From JAXDJJ01 sp034665745 (GTDB taxonomy: Bacteria; Actinomycetota; CADDZG01; WHSQ01), in NCBI GenBank assembly GCA_034665745.1, contig JAXDJJ010000062.1, positions 1-64,000 on the forward strand: a stretch of 64,000 bases of DNA. The letters run 5' to 3'. Both the position numbers and the translations under genes were made by a program. Shown piece by piece: positions 1 through 6,204 of this stretch. The notes below the pieces were generated by a model that was not told the origin of the DNA, searched no databases, and saw only the letters and a list, made by a program, of their open reading frames with translations. How positions within the stretch are numbered: the stretch's first letter is position 1; each line of letters opens with the position of its first letter.

Positions 1-685
1 TCGCCTCAGGACATTGTGTCGCCGCATCTGCCTTGTCGGTCAGGAACGCGTACAGGTCATCGGCATCGGTGGGATACGTCGTGATGTCCTCGGGCGCTCC
101 CGCCGCCGGCATCACCTTCTCGAACGTACCGACATCGGAGAATGCCGGACGACCGGCGGCGATCCACCACTGCTCGTCCTCAGCGTTCAGGAACCTCGGC
201 TCCCTCGACTTGCCCAGGATGCGGCCGCTGCCGTCATCGTGTGAGATCCACACCTCGATCGAGGTCGGGATCAGAGCGGTGATCTGCCGTCCGTTGACAT
301 CCCTGGTGCCCGTGCCTTGACCCTCGAACTTACGGTAGATCCACTGCCCGGGCCCGGCCTCGGGCCCACTCCGAGCCGCCACGAGAGCAGCATCGCGCAG
401 CACATCGCTAGCGCCCGTGACAGCCACTCTTGGAGTGCGGCTTCCGGGTGTGTTGTTGGTGCGTGTGGCTACCACCCCGACGATCAGCAGCACCGCCGAG
501 GCGGTTGCGATCGAACGAAGTGGGAGGCGCGCAGCGCGCGCGCGCTGTTGCACCTGAGGGCGATCCCTGACGATGCCGTCTAGCAACTGCTGCCCTTCGG
601 TGGACAGAGCCCATCCTTCGAGCTTGCGCTCGGCCACCGGGTCGGCGGCAACTAGCACGTCCATCGCTTCTTGTGTCCTATTCAT
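1..685 (-). CDS. ECF-associated membrane protein, CU044_5270-like (3' part missing)
   Basis: The reading frame starts at ATG 685 and runs off the left edge, giving 228 visible codons. The start ATG overlaps the TGA of the sigma factor upstream (ATGA, 682-685), so the two are probably translationally coupled. The first 55 residues are charged and predicted cytoplasmic. Residues of about 57-74 (SIATASAVLLIVGVVA) form one membrane segment, followed by an extracytoplasmic domain containing GQWIYRKFEGQ. This layout and the sigma-factor partner match the CU044_5270-type proteins found beside ECF sigma factors in actinobacteria. A role as sensor or anti-sigma factor is inferred from context only; no zinc-binding anti-sigma motif is visible. 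Confidence 0.72.
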   Translation of the reverse strand, partial: MNRTQEAMDVLVAADPVAERKLEGWALSTEGQQLLDGIVRDRPQVQQRARAARLPLRSIATASAVLLIVGVVATRTNNTPGSRTPRVAVTGASDVLRDAALVAARSGPEAGPGQWIYRKFEGQGTGTRDVNGRQITALIPTSIEVWISHDDGSGRILGKSREPRFLNAEDEQWWIAAGRPAFSDVGTFEKVMPAAGAPEDITTYPTDADDLYAFLTDKADAATQCPEA

Positions 686-1215
686 TTGGCCTCCTGTGGT
701 CTCGACGCGAGGAGCGATCGCTCCGCGTCGGATGGATCGGGGACATCGAGGATCGCGGCGAGTTTTCGCCGGGCTCGATGCAAGCGGATCTTGAAGACCG
801 ATGGGGAACAACCCATGACGGCGGCCGCGCTCTTGTAGTCCAATCGCTCCCATGCCATGAGCATGAGTGCCTCACGGTCCCAGCTGCCAAGCCGATCGAG
901 GGCTTCCAGAGCGCGTATGCGATCGGTTACCGCGTCTGAAGGGTCGTTCACGATCGACGGGACGGCGGACACTCTGTCCGTCAGCGCCGCCCGCCTTGAG
1001 GCCGCGCGTCTCTCGTTCGCCAGGACCTTGCGGGCGACACCAAGTAACCATGCGATGGGTTCGACGGGTACCTCGTCGATCCGTCGCCAAGCCACCAGGA
1101 AGGTCTGTGACACGACGTCTCGTGCCGCATCTCGATCCGTCCGACGAGCTGCATATGCGAGCACGCGGTAGGCGTATGTCTCGTAGAGCTCTCGGAGCCG
1201 ATCGTCCCTGCTCAG
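682..1215 (-). CDS. RNA polymerase ECF-type sigma factor, CTG start proposed
   Basis: This is a sigma-70 family regulator of about 177 residues. Region 2 is seen in RELYETYAYRVLAYAARR through SQTFLVAWRRI, and region 4 in LDYKSAAAVMGCSPSVFKIR, the helix-turn-helix that reads the -35 element. The first ATG/GTG in frame (GTG 1164) would remove the first helix of region 2. The frame is open back to a TGA at 1246-1248 with no ATG, GTG or TTG above 1164. The best start is CTG at 1215, five bases after a GGGGGG ribosome-binding tract, giving the N-terminus (M)SRDDRLRELYE. It is followed by its overlapping membrane partner. Family assignment is firm; the start is inferred. Confidence 0.8.
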   Translation of the reverse strand: MSRDDRLRELYETYAYRVLAYAARRTDRDAARDVVSQTFLVAWRRIDEVPVEPIAWLLGVARKVLANERRAASRRAALTDRVSAVPSIVNDPSDAVTDRIRALEALDRLGSWDREALMLMAWERLDYKSAAAVMGCSPSVFKIRLHRARRKLAAILDVPDPSDAERSLLASRPQEAK

Positions 1216-1342
1216 TGGGTCCCCCCAATGCTCGTGACTGCCCCGTCAACAGTCTTCTCTATCGATGTGTCCGGCGGGGGCCGAGAGTTACGACGAGCAA
1301 GATCTTGTGGGGGTCCATCGGGACCCGGGTAGGGGTCCTCCC

Positions 1343-1909
1343 TCAGCTTGGTCCGGAACAGGTTTCAGGCGACCACAGGCCTCGGCTGTTGTCCCGAGCT
1401 TCTCTTTCGAGTTGCACGAATAGATCGGCGTGACGAACGTTCGGGGGGTACGTGTAAACCGATGCGTATCCGTTTGCGACGAGGCGGGCGTTCGCCATCT
1501 CGTCGCCGAGGTAGACGTAGCGCAACAGACGGTCGTAGCGATCGGTCTCCTCGACGTCTTTCACCAGCGTCACCTCTTCACCCTCGAGCAGAGCTTTCGT
1601 GGCGGCCGATGCCTCTTTCCCGAAGCATTCGACCGGCGATCCCGGCTTGACCGACTCGGGCGTGTCGATCCCGATCAAACGGATGTCGTAGTTGGTGCCG
1701 ATCGCGGCCTCGCCTTGCCCCGGTCCTTCCGTGACCGAGGTGATCGTCGCCTCGATCGTGTCTCCGTCGACCACCCGCGTCACCGTCGCGACCTCGTACC
1801 CAGGTGGCTCCTCGAGCCGGGTCGCAGGTGCCTGCGTATCGAGGATCACCGGGTGGGTCGCAGCGCAAGCGCTGAGCACCAGTCCCAGCGCCACCAAGAT
1901 CCTCTTCAT
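1343..1909 (-). CDS. Thermonuclease-like (SNase) lipoprotein
   Basis: The product has 188 residues. MKRILVALGLVLSACA is a lipoprotein signal with the lipobox LSAC, placing the mature protein on the outer face of the membrane. A staphylococcal-nuclease OB-fold domain fills the rest. VVDGDTIEA carries the metal-binding aspartate, IRLIGIDTPES carries the arginine, aspartate and glutamate of the active site, and DRYDRLLRYVYL carries the second arginine. The key catalytic positions therefore appear intact, suggesting a Ca-dependent nuclease for extracellular nucleic acid. The ATG lies exactly six bases after TAACCT on the minus strand, so the mRNA is probably leaderless. A short GGGTCC/GGACCC inverted repeat (1311-1326) follows the stop but has no T tract. 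Confidence 0.87.
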   Translation of the reverse strand: MKRILVALGLVLSACAATHPVILDTQAPATRLEEPPGYEVATVTRVVDGDTIEATITSVTEGPGQGEAAIGTNYDIRLIGIDTPESVKPGSPVECFGKEASAATKALLEGEEVTLVKDVEETDRYDRLLRYVYLGDEMANARLVANGYASVYTYPPNVRHADLFVQLEREARDNSRGLWSPETCSGPS

Positions 1910-1915
1910 GCATCG

Positions 1916-1921
1916 AGGTTA
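1916..1921 (-). promoter_or_regulatory. -10 box of a leaderless promoter (nuclease gene)
   Basis: Read on the minus strand this is TAACCT, then CGATGC, then the ATG at 1909. The six-base gap places the transcription start on the A of the start codon. No Shine-Dalgarno sequence precedes the ATG. The same arrangement recurs at four other genes in the window. Confidence 0.5.
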
Positions 1922-2001
1922 GTGGCGGGGTGTGTCGGTTCTTGTGGGTCGGCCCACCTCGGTAGTCTTGCCGCCCGAAACCTCGCCAGAGAGGAGCCAT
2001 C

Positions 2002-2430
2002 GTGTCCGATCAGCAGCAGCTCGACCCGGCCCAGCTCGCAGAAGCCGTCAAGGGGATGTCCGACGAAGAGCTCGCAACGACCCTGACGAACCTAGGTACG
2101 GACGAAGTCTTGCGCAACATCTTCGAAGGCATGCGCGACTCGTTCAACCCTGAGTCCGCCAAGGATGTCTCCGCGACGGTTCAGTACGACGTCACCACGG
2201 ACGACGGCGTCAAGCAGTGGTCGGTCAACTTCGACAACGGCACCTGCACGGTGACCGAGGGCCCGAGCGACTCCCCTCGACTAACGATGGCACTCGGCCT
2301 CGTCGACTTCATCCGTCTGATCTTCAACCAGGCACAAGGCCCGCAACTGTTCATGAGCGGCAAGCTCAAGCTGCAGGGCGACATGATGTGGGCGATGCAG
2401 ATGCAGAACTACTTCGAGCGCAACTTCTAA
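2002..2430 (+). CDS. SCP2 sterol-carrier domain protein
   Basis: This is a 142-residue soluble protein starting at GTG 2002, preceded by GAGAGGAG. The C-terminal two-thirds show the SCP2 lipid-binding fold: TVQYDVTTDDGVKQWSV, then a DNGTCTVTEGPSDSPRLTM strand pair, then the typical LFMSGKLKLQGDMMWAMQMQ, where GKLKLQGD is the family hallmark. The N-terminal 40 residues are helical and acidic. No signal peptide is present, so it acts in the cytoplasm, probably binding fatty-acyl or other lipid ligands. A TAGTCT box at 1963-1968 may be its promoter. It is convergent with the gene at 2537 and separated from it by two hairpins. Confidence 0.82.
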   Translation: MSDQQQLDPAQLAEAVKGMSDEELATTLTNLGTDEVLRNIFEGMRDSFNPESAKDVSATVQYDVTTDDGVKQWSVNFDNGTCTVTEGPSDSPRLTMALGLVDFIRLIFNQAQGPQLFMSGKLKLQGDMMWAMQMQNYFERNF

Positions 2431-2434
2431 CCGG

Positions 2435-2535
2435 CATAAGGCGCTCTAGCTCTCGTTTTTCAGTAGTTCTAGCGCTTTATGTGCCCGCAAGTCGTAACGA
2501 GCGACGCTCAGCGGTACTGACTACTACTTACGGGC
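2435..2535. terminator. Two inverted repeats between convergent genes
   Basis: Hairpin one pairs CATAAGGCGCTCTAG (2435-2449) with CTAGCGCTTTATG (2469-2481), with one mismatch and a two-base bulge, and a T5 run in the loop. Hairpin two pairs GCCCGCAAGT (2483-2492) with ACTTACGGGC (2526-2535). They fill the space between two converging genes, which suits bidirectional termination, although neither stem is followed by a T tract. Confidence 0.4.
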
Positions 2536-2536
2536 G

Positions 2537-3334
2537 TTAGCGCGCCTTCACTAGTACCGGAACCACGGAACGAACACGGTACGAGCGCGTCGCGGAGTTA
2601 GTGAAGTAGCCGAGCGATTGCCATGGCCCAAGGCCGAGGCGCCAACGCGCCTCCCAGATGACTTCGACAACGAGCGAGTAACGACCCTTGCCTTCGTATG
2701 TGTGCTGGATCGTTCCCGGTCGTCGCCTGGTCCACTTGCGTCCCGATCTTCGGGTTGCGTGATCCGTGCCGTCGCCGTAGTTCCATACGAACTGCACGGG
2801 TCGTGCTTGCGCGATGACCGTTACTCCCCCAACCCCGGCGCTTGCCTCGATCCGCCGAGGTCGTCGTGCCAACCAGAAATAGGACGGGAGTCCTGTGAGC
2901 CCTCGCCGCGCCGGCGCTAAGCGAAGCTGAGGACGCGGCGCGAGCGATATCGCACGATCAGCAAGCACCCTCGCAACTTCATCGGGAGTCGGCTGTCGAC
3001 GCGGGGGCCGGTTGTTCGAAAGCCGGGGCCGCGGCGGCGGAGGCAACGCACAAGTAAGCCCCCCAGGGATAGTCGGATCGTGCCCACAAAAAGTCATCCC
3101 AGCCAACGGCACCAACACCGGCCCCCGCGAATACCGCACCCCTCGAACCGCTGGAGCCGATGAAGCCGCGTTGGTACGAGGTGGACTTCTGTAGGTTCGA
3201 GTCTGAGCGATCACACCTGTCGCCTGCCTGCGCCCCTGGTAGATCGAACCCGAACCCGAGCTACCGGCTATCCCAGGGGAAGCATGCAGAACGGCTAGAG
3301 CGACGAAAAAGAAGGTCGCTCTCGGAAACGTCAT
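2537..3334 (-). CDS. Secreted protein with a PKD-like C-terminal domain
   Basis: The product has 265 residues. MTFPRATFFFVALAVLHASPGIAG is a signal peptide. The middle is arginine- and proline-rich (PPPPRPRLSNNRPPRRQP) and looks disordered. The C-terminal part (about 175-250) has VQFVWNYGDGTDH and the later HTYEGKGRYSLVVEVIW, the two halves of a PKD-type beta sandwich (the usual WDFGDG and HTY..G.Y..). It is therefore an exported, probably surface-associated protein of unknown function. The start ATG overlaps the stop of the gene upstream (ATGA, 3331-3334), making a two-gene unit. The high arginine content is unlike the other secreted proteins here. Confidence 0.7.
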   Translation of the reverse strand: MTFPRATFFFVALAVLHASPGIAGSSGSGSIYQGRRQATGVIAQTRTYRSPPRTNAASSAPAVRGVRYSRGPVLVPLAGMTFCGHDPTIPGGLTCALPPPPRPRLSNNRPPRRQPTPDEVARVLADRAISLAPRPQLRLAPARRGLTGLPSYFWLARRPRRIEASAGVGGVTVIAQARPVQFVWNYGDGTDHATRRSGRKWTRRRPGTIQHTYEGKGRYSLVVEVIWEARWRLGLGPWQSLGYFTNSATRSYRVRSVVPVLVKAR

Positions 3335-3930
3335 CGGCTGCGGACCACGCTCGACTTCGTTATCAAGGCGTCATATACCCGCCAAGCGTCATCCTCAAGG
3401 TGCAGAGTCCACACCACGGTCTCCTGTGTGACCTCGCTGTTTACCGTTATGTCTTTTCCGTGGTTGTCAACGAATTTTGGCGTGACCAGGACGACTTCTC
3501 TCATCTTGATCGAGTCAGGGCGATTGCTCAGTACGTCAACCTGCAGCGTTTCGTACATAGACAAGTCCGAGACTCGATCTCGGTTCAGTCTGCGCAGCTC
3601 TTTCATGGCTAACGAAGCAACACGGCTGTCATGCGTGTACAGAGTGGCCAGCAAGGTGATGTCGTGATCTGCGTAAGCCTGACGACGCACCGAGGCCAGC
3701 TCTTGGAACCTTGCTATGGCTTCTTCGTTGGTTAGGGAGAAGTCGGCGGCGGGTGCTGAGGTGGTTCCTGTGGGGACGGGCGCCGGGGTGGGGCGGGTTA
3801 GGTAGATCGCTGCTCCTGCTGCTGCTATGAGCAACGCGAGCAGAAGGAATGCGGTGGTTGGTTTGACTGCCGGGCGCGGGGATGCCGGCTCTGGTGCAAG
3901 CCGCGAAGAAGAGTCTTCTGCCCGCTGCAT
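3331..3930 (-). CDS. Membrane-anchored protein, possible NTF2-like domain
   Basis: The product has 199 residues. An N-terminal cytoplasmic stretch of about 25 residues precedes one membrane helix (TAFLLLALLIAAAGAAIYL), a proline/threonine linker, and an extracytoplasmic domain. That domain starts with an alpha segment (NEEAIARFQELASVRRQAYA, then LLATLYTHDSRV) and ends in beta strands (VVWTLHLEDDAWRVYDALI). This order resembles the SnoaL/NTF2-like fold used by many uncharacterised actinobacterial envelope proteins. It is the first gene of a coupled pair with the PKD-like protein. I cannot name a function; the fold assignment is by pattern only. Confidence 0.65.
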   Translation of the reverse strand: MQRAEDSSSRLAPEPASPRPAVKPTTAFLLLALLIAAAGAAIYLTRPTPAPVPTGTTSAPAADFSLTNEEAIARFQELASVRRQAYADHDITLLATLYTHDSRVASLAMKELRRLNRDRVSDLSMYETLQVDVLSNRPDSIKMREVVLVTPKFVDNHGKDITVNSEVTQETVVWTLHLEDDAWRVYDALITKSSVVRSR

Positions 3931-4025
3931 TCGCCACCTCGCCGTACTTCGAACCCGCTGCTGTATTCATAACGGACCGAGCCGTGTCTCGGCAAGCCAA
4001 GCCGGGGGCCCTCGAGATGGCATGG

Positions 4026-4044
4026 AGCGTCGCTCAGCGACGCT
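4026..4044. repeat. Perfect inverted repeat in a divergent intergenic region
   Basis: AGCGTCGCT (4026-4034) and AGCGACGCT (4036-4044) are exact inverted 9-mers separated by one base. They lie between the minus-strand gene starting at 3930 and the promoter at 4081. The one-base spacing is too tight for an RNA hairpin loop and fits an operator for a dimeric regulator better. Nothing else recognisable is present in 3931-4080. Confidence 0.35.
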
Positions 4045-4080
4045 AGAGGACAAGAACTCGGTGCCGGGCGGTTCTCTGAC

Positions 4081-4109
4081 CTGACGGTCAAGGGAGGAAT
4101 CGCTAACGT
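4081..4109 (+). promoter_or_regulatory. Candidate sigma-70 promoter
   Basis: CTGACG (4081-4086) and TAACGT (4104-4109) are separated by 17 bases, matching a housekeeping -35/-10 pair. The predicted transcript would start near 4116, cover the small ORF at 4152, and stop at the strong hairpin at 4356. Confidence 0.4.
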
Positions 4110-4151
4110 AGGTGGCTCGCGGAAACAAATGACTCCCGGGAGGGGTGTGAA

Positions 4152-4337
4152 GTGGGCGACTCCATGTCGATCGACCAGCTGCTCGGAGCGAGCTTGCCCG
4201 AGGGTTGGCACGAGGCTCAGCCAGTCAAGGCTTCCAACGACTGGCTGCCGCCGCTGCAGGACTTCGTGGTGGGAGGCGGGACCCATCGGGACTACCAGGA
4301 GGATCTGGTGCTCTCGGTCAACGGTCTCTCCCGCTAA
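4152..4337 (+). CDS. Small protein of unknown function (61 aa)
   Basis: GTG 4152 is preceded by GGGAGGGG at a good distance, and an in-frame ATG follows four codons later. The product contains SIDQLLGASLPEGWHEAQPV, then WLPPLQDFVVGGG and an acidic C-terminal part ending NGLSR. It has no signal peptide, membrane segment or cysteine. Three things support it being a gene: its own -35/-10 pair upstream, a clear ribosome-binding site, and a strong intrinsic terminator 18 bases after the TAA. No family is recognised. It could also be the translated part of a small regulatory RNA. Confidence 0.5.
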   Translation: MGDSMSIDQLLGASLPEGWHEAQPVKASNDWLPPLQDFVVGGGTHRDYQEDLVLSVNGLSR

Positions 4338-4355
4338 GCCCTAGCAGGACCTAGA

Positions 4356-4379
4356 AAGCCCCGGCTTCGGCCGGGGCTT
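4356..4379 (+). terminator. Intrinsic terminator
   Basis: A ten-base perfect stem, AAGCCCCGGC (4356-4365) and GCCGGGGCTT (4370-4379), closes on a TTCG tetraloop and is followed by CTTCG. It ends the small-ORF transcription unit and separates it from the ceramidase gene. Confidence 0.75.
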
Positions 4380-4420
4380 CTTCGCGCCCAGATTTACCTC
4401 AAAGTCCGGAGGAATTGGCA

Positions 4421-4437
4421 GAAACGGGGCGAATCAC
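4421..4437 (+). promoter_or_regulatory. 17-bp upstream element, copy 1 (ceramidase-like genes)
   Basis: GAAACGGGGCGAATCAC here is identical to 55576-55592. Both copies lie 35-50 bases before the start codon of a ceramidase-like gene, and one more flanking base on each side partly matches. The coding sequences of the two genes are strongly diverged, so this identity suggests a shared promoter or operator. Confidence 0.45.
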
Positions 4438-4472
4438 GACTTCACTCACTAACCTCGCGGGAGGAAAATCGA

Positions 4473-6176
4473 ATGCCACGCGCTCTCAAGTTCGCCCTGT
4501 CTTCATTGCTGATCGGCCTCATGTCCGTAGGCCTCGCCTACGCCGGAGCGATCCTCGTTCCTACGAGCAAGACCTCCATCGCTAGCGGTGGGACGAAGAA
4601 AGCTTCGATCATCGCGGATCTACCTGCACAAGCTGAGGGCGAACAGGGCGGCGGCAACAACCACATCACGCCCGCACCCGGCACGGTCCTCGCTGGGGCC
4701 GCGAAGATCTCGCTCGAGCCGAAGCCCGGTCCGAACGACGTCTGGCAGCACACGATGGAAGAGTGCGCCACCCTCTCCGAGAATGGCCTGCCGCCGAACC
4801 CCGACCACCTCGCCGTGGCGGGTTCGCCGTGGCCCGAGAACCCGAACTGCATCTACATGGGGGGCTTCGGCATCGGTCCGATGAACCCGGTTACCACATG
4901 GGACACCGAGGACTACGACCCGTCGACCCCGCAGGATTGCGTCTCGAACGCGGGGGCTACCAATGAGAACCCGGATGCCGGTTTCGATGGCTGCGGCGTC
5001 TGGGTCCGTTCGTTCGCGGTCAAAGGCCCGAACGGCAAGACCTTCACGATGACGATCATCGACTCCGAGGGTTACCTGTGGGACTACAAGAACAAGTGTG
5101 ACGACTGTGGCATCAAGCAGATCACCGCGGAGCTGGCTGCCGATCCGGATCTCGGGCTCCAGGCAGACGGCATCATCATCGGGGCCACACACACCCACTC
5201 CGGGCCGGAGTTCCTCGGCGGTTGGGGCTTCGTTCCCGACTGGTACATGGAGCAGGTCCACACGGCCATCACGGACTCGGTCCGACAGGCAGTCCTGTCG
5301 ATGGAGCCCGCTGTCCTTGAGGCCGGCGAAGAGATGGCTCGCCCGTACAACAACGAGCGCCGTGACACATATCGCAGCGCCGAAGAGCAAGAACTGACCT
5401 GGCTGCGAGCTATCGGCACGAACGGTAACGGGAGCCCGACCCCCAAGACCATCGCAACGATCGGTGCTTATGCGGCCCACCCCACCGCTAACGGCACGAA
5501 CGATGGCCGCGCATCATCCGACTGGCCAGGTGCATTCGAGCGTCGCGTCGAGGATCGCTTCGGCGGTGTTGGCCTCTACTTCATGACAGGCCTCGGCAAC
5601 ATGTCGAACTCAGGTGGCATGGCGATCGGTGCCAAGCTCGCTGACCTGATCCCTGGCGTTGGAGATGGTCTGCGCTTGGACAAGACGGATGTCACCTACA
5701 ACCACACCGAGTGGGTCCATCCCGCCACGAACGTCCCACTGACGGCACTCGGCTTTCCTGGATTCTTCGATCGTGAGTTCGTGACGCAGCCATCCGAGGT
5801 GCGTACCGGCAAGAGCCCGGACACCGCTCCATGTGAGTCGGCATCGCCCGTCTCGGTTGAGATGCCCGCGAACGCGATGAGGATCGGTGACCAGTTCGCC
5901 CTCACTGCATCGCCGGGCGAGATCTTCTCCAACATCTCGAACACGATCAAGGAGAAGTCCGACGCCGAGATCACGATGCCGCTCGCGCAGACCATGGATG
6001 CACTCGGCTACATGCCGCAGAGCATCGAGCTGAGCCCGATCGGCCAGCAGGGCCTCGGCTTCGCTGTTAGCGGTGTCCTGGTCGTTAACTACGAGGACTC
6101 GTACTCGGTCGACCGCTGCATGGGCGACAAGGTTCTCGAAACGGCGATCAGCCTCCTCAACGGTCTGCCTCGCTAA
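4473..6176 (+). CDS. Secreted neutral/alkaline ceramidase-like hydrolase
   Basis: The product has 567 residues and a signal peptide (MPRALKFALSSLLIGLMSVGLAYA). The neutral ceramidase N-terminal domain is recognised from IIIGATHTHSGPEFLGGW, the zinc-binding THTHSGP motif of the family, and from TIGAYAAHPTANG, which supplies a further histidine. GLGNMSNSGGM lies where family members have GDVSPN, so the nucleophilic serine appears present although the surrounding residues differ. The expected reaction is hydrolysis of an amide bond in ceramide or a related N-acyl lipid outside the cell. ATG 4473 is preceded by GGGAGGA. It stands 28 bases before an alpha-galactosidase gene and probably heads that operon. 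The substrate is inferred from family only. Confidence 0.8.
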   Translation: MPRALKFALSSLLIGLMSVGLAYAGAILVPTSKTSIASGGTKKASIIADLPAQAEGEQGGGNNHITPAPGTVLAGAAKISLEPKPGPNDVWQHTMEECATLSENGLPPNPDHLAVAGSPWPENPNCIYMGGFGIGPMNPVTTWDTEDYDPSTPQDCVSNAGATNENPDAGFDGCGVWVRSFAVKGPNGKTFTMTIIDSEGYLWDYKNKCDDCGIKQITAELAADPDLGLQADGIIIGATHTHSGPEFLGGWGFVPDWYMEQVHTAITDSVRQAVLSMEPAVLEAGEEMARPYNNERRDTYRSAEEQELTWLRAIGTNGNGSPTPKTIATIGAYAAHPTANGTNDGRASSDWPGAFERRVEDRFGGVGLYFMTGLGNMSNSGGMAIGAKLADLIPGVGDGLRLDKTDVTYNHTEWVHPATNVPLTALGFPGFFDREFVTQPSEVRTGKSPDTAPCESASPVSVEMPANAMRIGDQFALTASPGEIFSNISNTIKEKSDAEITMPLAQTMDALGYMPQSIELSPIGQQGLGFAVSGVLVVNYEDSYSVDRCMGDKVLETAISLLNGLPR

Positions 6177-6204
6177 CTCTCGTTAGAGAGAGCGAGGAGA
6201 AGAG

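Noticed and set aside
1311..1326. GGGTCC-ATCG-GGACCC hairpin after the nuclease gene as a terminator
   Set aside because: The stem is only six base pairs and no T tract follows on the minus strand, so it is mentioned with the gene but not annotated as a terminator.
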